Assembly (NCBI GenBank): GCA_028281045.1
Contig: JANQKP010000006.1
Span: 1-64,000, forward strand
From: Candidatus Altimarinota bacterium
Lineage (GTDB): Bacteria; Patescibacteriota; Gracilibacteria; UM-FILTER-43-11
Length of the DNA stretch: 64,000 nucleotides
Reading direction: 5' to 3'
Part shown: in pieces, positions 60,683 through 64,000 of the stretch
Position numbering within the stretch: position 1 is the stretch's first letter
Layout of the letters: every line of letters starts with the position of its first letter
The notes under the pieces: generated by a model
What the model saw: only the letters and a program-made list of their open reading frames with translations
What the model was told of the DNA's origin: nothing
The model's database searches: none
Translations under genes and position numbers: made by a program

Positions 60683-60736
60683 TATTATTCTAATTTAAGG
60701 TAGAGTAATCATAACACAATTAACCAGAATGCAAAC

Positions 60737-61012
60737 ATGGGGCAACTAAGAGAAATGATTGCGGCTGAAAACTGGGATGCTGCTGAGGCCATAGCTGCTG
60801 AAGAGTGGAGTAAAATTGCTTCAGACGAACCATTCGATCTTGATTTAGACGAAGCTAAAGCGGTACTTAAAATGGTTGCAGATAAATGTGGCAACACGAC
60901 TGAGGTATTGGAAAATATAGATAAAAACTTAAATAAAGCCGTTCAAACGAGAATCATTATTGAGCACATAAGAGAAATGATCATGCCCTTAAGGTTCTCA
61001 ATGGCTAGTTAG
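60737..61012 (+). CDS. Small acidic helical protein of unknown function
   Basis: 91 residues, divergent from guaA and overlapping the convergent glycosyltransferase gene by 8 nt. Entirely helical: MGQLREMIAAENWDAAEAIA, EEWSKIASDEPFDLDLDEAK, AVLKMVADKCGNTTEVLENI. The helix pairs resemble the 36427 protein in style (short Ala/Glu helices with NWDAAEA/NLAEARAEW-like turns), perhaps a shared TPR-like fold. No motif that gives a function. Confidence 0.6.
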   Translation: MGQLREMIAAENWDAAEAIAAEEWSKIASDEPFDLDLDEAKAVLKMVADKCGNTTEVLENIDKNLNKAVQTRIIIEHIREMIMPLRFSMAS

Positions 61013-62126
61013 TAAACAGGTTATACACATCTAGTACTTCTTCTGCACTTAATTTCCAGTCAAAGAACTTAGAGCGCTCTTTCCCAGCGCGAGAAAGTTC
61101 TTTCATAAGCTCTGGATCATTTAAAAGTTTATGTAGTCCTAGTCCAATCGTATCAATATGATGAGGGTCTACAAATACAGCGGAATTGTCGGTTACTTCT
61201 CTGTGCACCGGAATATCTGAGGTCACAATAGGCACCCCTACGTCCATGGCTTCCACCAGTGGAAGATTGAATCCTTCGTATTCAGATACATTTACAAAAG
61301 CGTGAGCTTCTTTATATAAACGAGCGAGTTCACTTTGTGAAAGCGTCTCTGTAAAGATCACTTCTCCTTTCGGTTTCACTGTAATATTCCCTACTTTTTC
61401 TAGGTAACGATCAGTAATGAGCTCTTCATATCCTTTGCCTTCACCCCCTACTAAAATCAGATCAATGGGGTAAATGTTTCCCACGTGTTTTTGATAAGCC
61501 AGAATCAGCTTGGCTACGTTTTTACGCTCATCAAAACCTCCTACATATAGGAGATATTTACGACGTAGCCCTAGTTTCGGGTAATCGTTTGGGCCATCGT
61601 TATGAGGCGCTGCTTCGTAGATCACCGAGATGTTTTTATCTTTAACTTTAATAGAGTCTTTAATTTCTTCAGCAGAAAAATTAGAGACCGTAATAATATG
61701 ATCTGCACGTTTAATCGCGCGCTTTGCGTTCCAGTGATACACCTTAGATCTAAATTTTCTACGGTAGTGTTTTAGCTTCCAAGGAATGACATCATGCACG
61801 GTAACGACCGTAGGCATTTTCATTTTTTTAACCGGATTTGCCGGATATAAAAAGTGAGCAATATCCAGTTCCATCTTTTCCATTTCAGCTGGAACTTGTT
61901 TATGTTCCCAGTGGTATTTTCTATAACTTCCAGAAGCATAATCTTTTTCAGCGACACGAATTTGCTGAAAGTTCTCAGGTAATTTTAAATCCACATGCTC
62001 TGGCGTAAATAAAAAGTATTCGTTCGTTTTATCTACTTTCGCAAGTCCACGAAGTAAATTTCTAGTGTACTGTCCAATGCCGGTGTAAGGATGGATTAAA
62101 AACCTAGCCTGGATTCCAATTCTCAT
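61005..62126 (-). CDS. Glycosyltransferase, GT4 family
   Basis: 373 residues, complete GT-B fold. N-terminus MRIGIQARFLIHPYTGIGQY TRNLL (split here) is the acceptor-domain loop; VVTVHDVIPWKLKHY and ADHIITVSNFSAEEI are typical; the donor domain starts LLYVGGFDERKNVAKLILAY and ends with NVSEYEGFNLPLVEAMDVGVP, containing the E-x7-E motif. Probably adds mannose- or rhamnose-like sugars to a surface polysaccharide. Lies 2 nt downstream of murG on the same strand, so it may be co-expressed with the wall genes. Confidence 0.92.
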   Translation of the reverse strand: MRIGIQARFLIHPYTGIGQYTRNLLRGLAKVDKTNEYFLFTPEHVDLKLPENFQQIRVAEKDYASGSYRKYHWEHKQVPAEMEKMELDIAHFLYPANPVKKMKMPTVVTVHDVIPWKLKHYRRKFRSKVYHWNAKRAIKRADHIITVSNFSAEEIKDSIKVKDKNISVIYEAAPHNDGPNDYPKLGLRRKYLLYVGGFDERKNVAKLILAYQKHVGNIYPIDLILVGGEGKGYEELITDRYLEKVGNITVKPKGEVIFTETLSQSELARLYKEAHAFVNVSEYEGFNLPLVEAMDVGVPIVTSDIPVHREVTDNSAVFVDPHHIDTIGLGLHKLLNDPELMKELSRAGKERSKFFDWKLSAEEVLDVYNLFTN

Positions 62127-62128
62127 AA

Positions 62129-63169
62129 TTAGCTTAAAATTAGATCAGCAAGTTCCTCGGTCGCATGTGGACGAGAAAGTTCTTTAAGCGATTTTTTCAT
62201 CGCTTCTCTTTGGGCTTCATTTTGCCATAGCCCATTTAATAACTTAAATAGTTTTTCATCTTTTAAAACAATACTTCCGCCATGGTCTTCAAAGTATTTT
62301 GCATTCAGCTCTTGGTCTTTATTAATTTTCAGCGGAAGAAGCACGTTTGGTTTTTGTACTAGTGCTAGCTCATAAAGTGAATTTGCTCCCGCTCTACCAA
62401 AGACCATATCCGTAATCGCATAAATGTCTTTGAGCTCATCTTCTAAGTACGTGAACTGCTTGTAATTTGCATGTTCTAACTTGGTTTCTTTACCTTTTCC
62501 AGTGACATGAATCACCTGGAAAACGCTTACAATTTGGTCAAAGTCTCTAGCCAGTAAATCGTTTACTTCTAGGGCTCCAAGGCTTCCTCCCCATACCAGT
62601 AGCACTGGTTTTTCAGCGTTAAATCCAGTGAGTTTGTAACCTTTTTCTTTGCTTCCTCCTAGAATAGAACTGCGCACAGGGTTTCCTGTAAATTGTACCT
62701 TTTTACCGGTCGCTACATTGGGGAATGAAATACAAATCGTTTCTGCAAAACGAGAGCAAATACGATTAGATAACCCCATGGTGCTATCGGCTTCGTGCAG
62801 AAGAATGCGCTTTCTAAAAAGGGCTGCAGCTAGTACCACCGGCACAGATACAAAACCTCCTTTAGAAAAAACAACGTCTGGTTTAAAGCGAAGCATAATC
62901 CCTAGGCTTTGAAAAAATCCTAGGATTAATAGGAATGGGTCTACAAAGTTTCTCCAAGAAAAATAACGGCGAAGCTTCCCTGTAAAAATCGCTTTAAAAG
63001 GTAGCCCAGAAGGGGCAACCACTTCTTGGTCTAACTTGGATCTAGATCCCACATAAAGAAATTCTAAGTTGGAATCTTTCTCTTTAAGTGCGGACGCGAT
63101 AGCGAGGTTGGGTACGACGTGTCCCGCCGATCCTCCTCCGACTAGCAAAATGCGTTTCGACTTCTGCAT
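62129..63169 (-). CDS. murG: UDP-GlcNAc:lipid-I GlcNAc transferase MurG
   Basis: 346 residues, normal length. Converts lipid I to lipid II at the inner face of the membrane. LLVGGGSAGHVVPNLAIASA is the N-terminal glycine loop; FTGNPVRSSILG, VLLVWGGSLGALEVNDLLA and FGRAGANSLYELALVQKPNV (with the Glu binding the nucleotide sugar) are diagnostic. The ATG lies 86 nt inside the end of ftsW, and the glycine loop itself is encoded within the overlap, so the overlap is real. Upstream of a GT4 gene. Confidence 0.95.
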   Translation of the reverse strand: MQKSKRILLVGGGSAGHVVPNLAIASALKEKDSNLEFLYVGSRSKLDQEVVAPSGLPFKAIFTGKLRRYFSWRNFVDPFLLILGFFQSLGIMLRFKPDVVFSKGGFVSVPVVLAAALFRKRILLHEADSTMGLSNRICSRFAETICISFPNVATGKKVQFTGNPVRSSILGGSKEKGYKLTGFNAEKPVLLVWGGSLGALEVNDLLARDFDQIVSVFQVIHVTGKGKETKLEHANYKQFTYLEDELKDIYAITDMVFGRAGANSLYELALVQKPNVLLPLKINKDQELNAKYFEDHGGSIVLKDEKLFKLLNGLWQNEAQREAMKKSLKELSRPHATEELADLILS

Positions 63170-64000
63170 AACGAGAAATATTAAGTAAAACTCCGGCGGC
63201 TAGCATATTCGCAAGAAGCGAAGAGCCACCATAAGAAATAAAAGGTAGGGTAATCCCTGTAAGCGGTAAAATAGCGATATTTACCCCTATGTTAATGAAA
63301 GCTTGGAAAGCGAACCAAGAGGTGATTCCAACCGCTACTAGCATTTCAAAACGATTACGAGCGCGCCCTGCAATAGAGTAGCCACGCCAAGCGATAATGA
63401 GGTAAGCAATAACAAAGAAAGAGACGCGGAAGAATCCCAGTTCTTCAGCGGCAGCGGCAAAAATGGTATCTGATTGTACCTCTGGTAAGTATCCAAATTT
63501 TTGAATAGATTTTCCAAATCCGGTTCCAAAGAAGCCTCCAGATCCAATGGCAATTAAGGCCTGTTTCACCTGGAAACCAATGTTCAGCGGATCAATACTT
63601 GGATCTAAGAACGCCAAGAAACGATTGCGAATATACTCCTTACTCATAATGATCGGATACGCCATAAGGGCTGCAAGTAAGGCTCCTCCAAAGAGGTGAA
63701 GTACTCTACCTCCAGCAGCGAAGAACATCGTCGCTGCAATAGTAGAAATCACGAGTACAGATCCAAAGTCAGGCTGCATAGCCAGAAGAATCACTACCGA
63801 ACTTAAAAGAATCGTAAACGGCATAAATCCATACTGGAAAGATTGCACCAGCTCTTGTCTTTTTTCCATCCATACCGCCAGGTAAAAGATAAGCCCAAGC
63901 TTCACGAATTCCGCGGGCTGAAGCGATGGCAGGAATGGAAGTAAGATCCAACTGGTACTGGTTCCATAGTTCGCTCCAATCCCTGGTAAGAACAGGGCGA
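63084..64000 (-). CDS. ftsW: FtsW/RodA-family lipid II polymerase, N-terminus beyond window
   Basis: SEDS-family membrane glycosyltransferase that polymerises lipid II at the septum. The frame stays open to the right edge, and the residues before the GTG at 63905 (TSTSWILLPFLPSLQPAEFV) are the conserved SEDS PSExxK region, so that GTG is not the start. Further marks are AMQPDFGSVLVISTI (catalytic Asp loop), IGSGGFFGTGFGKS and TGITLPFISYGGSSLLANML. The C-terminal tail RRRIGGTRRTQPRYRVRT is basic and lies entirely in the murG overlap. Assigned ftsW rather than rodA because murG follows. Confidence 0.9.
   Translation of the reverse strand, partial: ALFLPGIGANYGTSTSWILLPFLPSLQPAEFVKLGLIFYLAVWMEKRQELVQSFQYGFMPFTILLSSVVILLAMQPDFGSVLVISTIAATMFFAAGGRVLHLFGGALLAALMAYPIIMSKEYIRNRFLAFLDPSIDPLNIGFQVKQALIAIGSGGFFGTGFGKSIQKFGYLPEVQSDTIFAAAAEELGFFRVSFFVIAYLIIAWRGYSIAGRARNRFEMLVAVGITSWFAFQAFINIGVNIAILPLTGITLPFISYGGSSLLANMLAAGVLLNISRYAEVETHFASRRRIGGTRRTQPRYRVRT

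Noticed and set aside
1-64000. UGA read as glycine (genetic code 25)
   Set aside because: All conserved enzymes are full length without in-frame TGA, and TGA acts as an occasional stop.
1-64000. CRISPR arrays, rRNA or tRNA genes
   Set aside because: No regularly spaced repeats and no cloverleaf with a GTTCGAATC-type arm were found apart from the tmRNA; short tRNAs could still be missed by eye.

Overview
The window looks like one chromosomal contig of an AT-rich Patescibacteria/CPR bacterium, most likely from the Gracilibacteria/Peregrinibacteria side. This is inferred from protein styles, not from a marker tree. The clues are many short single-function genes packed with 0-4 nt spacing or taATG overlaps, a DUF5663-like protein, FecR/DUF5667 proteins, very large proteins of no known family, and almost complete avoidance of TGA as a stop (3 of 56 genes by my reading). 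TGA is not used inside the intact genes, so the UGA=Gly code of Absconditabacteria and BD1-5 does not apply. Most native genes show no clear Shine-Dalgarno, and several have a TATAAT box only a few to about 20 bases before the start codon.

Layout. 1-5 kb: the end of a glycosyltransferase, an HD-GYP-like protein, and a minus-strand partner-switching operon (receiver, an RsbW-RsbV-like fusion, a STAS protein, a HAMP-SpoIIE phosphatase). 4.9-5.35 kb: a long tmRNA. 5.4-15 kb: mixed housekeeping and accessory genes (yaaA, an aspartase/fumarase, a DUF4349 protein, two methyltransferases, an amidase plus holin-like pair, DM13, SWIB, a PHP-less PolX). 15-22.4 kb: a possible small RNA, a FecR protein next to a CHASE2 adenylyl cyclase, a PQ-loop protein, a TrkA-N channel-like protein with an altered filter, and a second cyclase-like protein with changed base-recognition residues. 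22.4-36.8 kb: pheT, then the aromatic genes aroF-aroB behind a Phe/Tyr leader-peptide attenuator, then lysC-asd-rdgB, a tyrosine recombinase, and dapB-dapA-lysA-dapF-dapL. Together the lysC, asd and dap/lys genes encode a complete aspartate-to-lysine route by the aminotransferase (DapL) variant. 36.8-41.8 kb: dnaE and a CCA-adding-type enzyme.

41.9-55.7 kb is the most novel part. Large proteins of 1192, 341, 1583, 319 and 276 residues and a 108-residue DUF5663-like protein mostly have their own strong promoters and no recognisable family. Two genes in this stretch, and a third at 24.9 kb, stand out: they are GC-richer, preceded by a textbook AAGGAG or AGGAGG site at correct spacing, and two lie beside strong hairpins. 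They look like a separate, probably transferred, class.

55.7-64 kb: a FecR/DUF5667 protein that is probably the anti-sigma partner of the adjacent ECF sigma factor, a small unknown gene, a long guaA, another unknown, then a glycosyltransferase, murG and the C-terminal part of ftsW (cut by the window edge), i.e. part of a cell-wall (dcw) cluster.

The clearest regulatory find is the attenuator at 25.2-25.36 kb. A 16-codon Phe/Tyr-containing leader peptide is followed by mutually exclusive antiterminator and terminator helices, directly before DAHP synthase.
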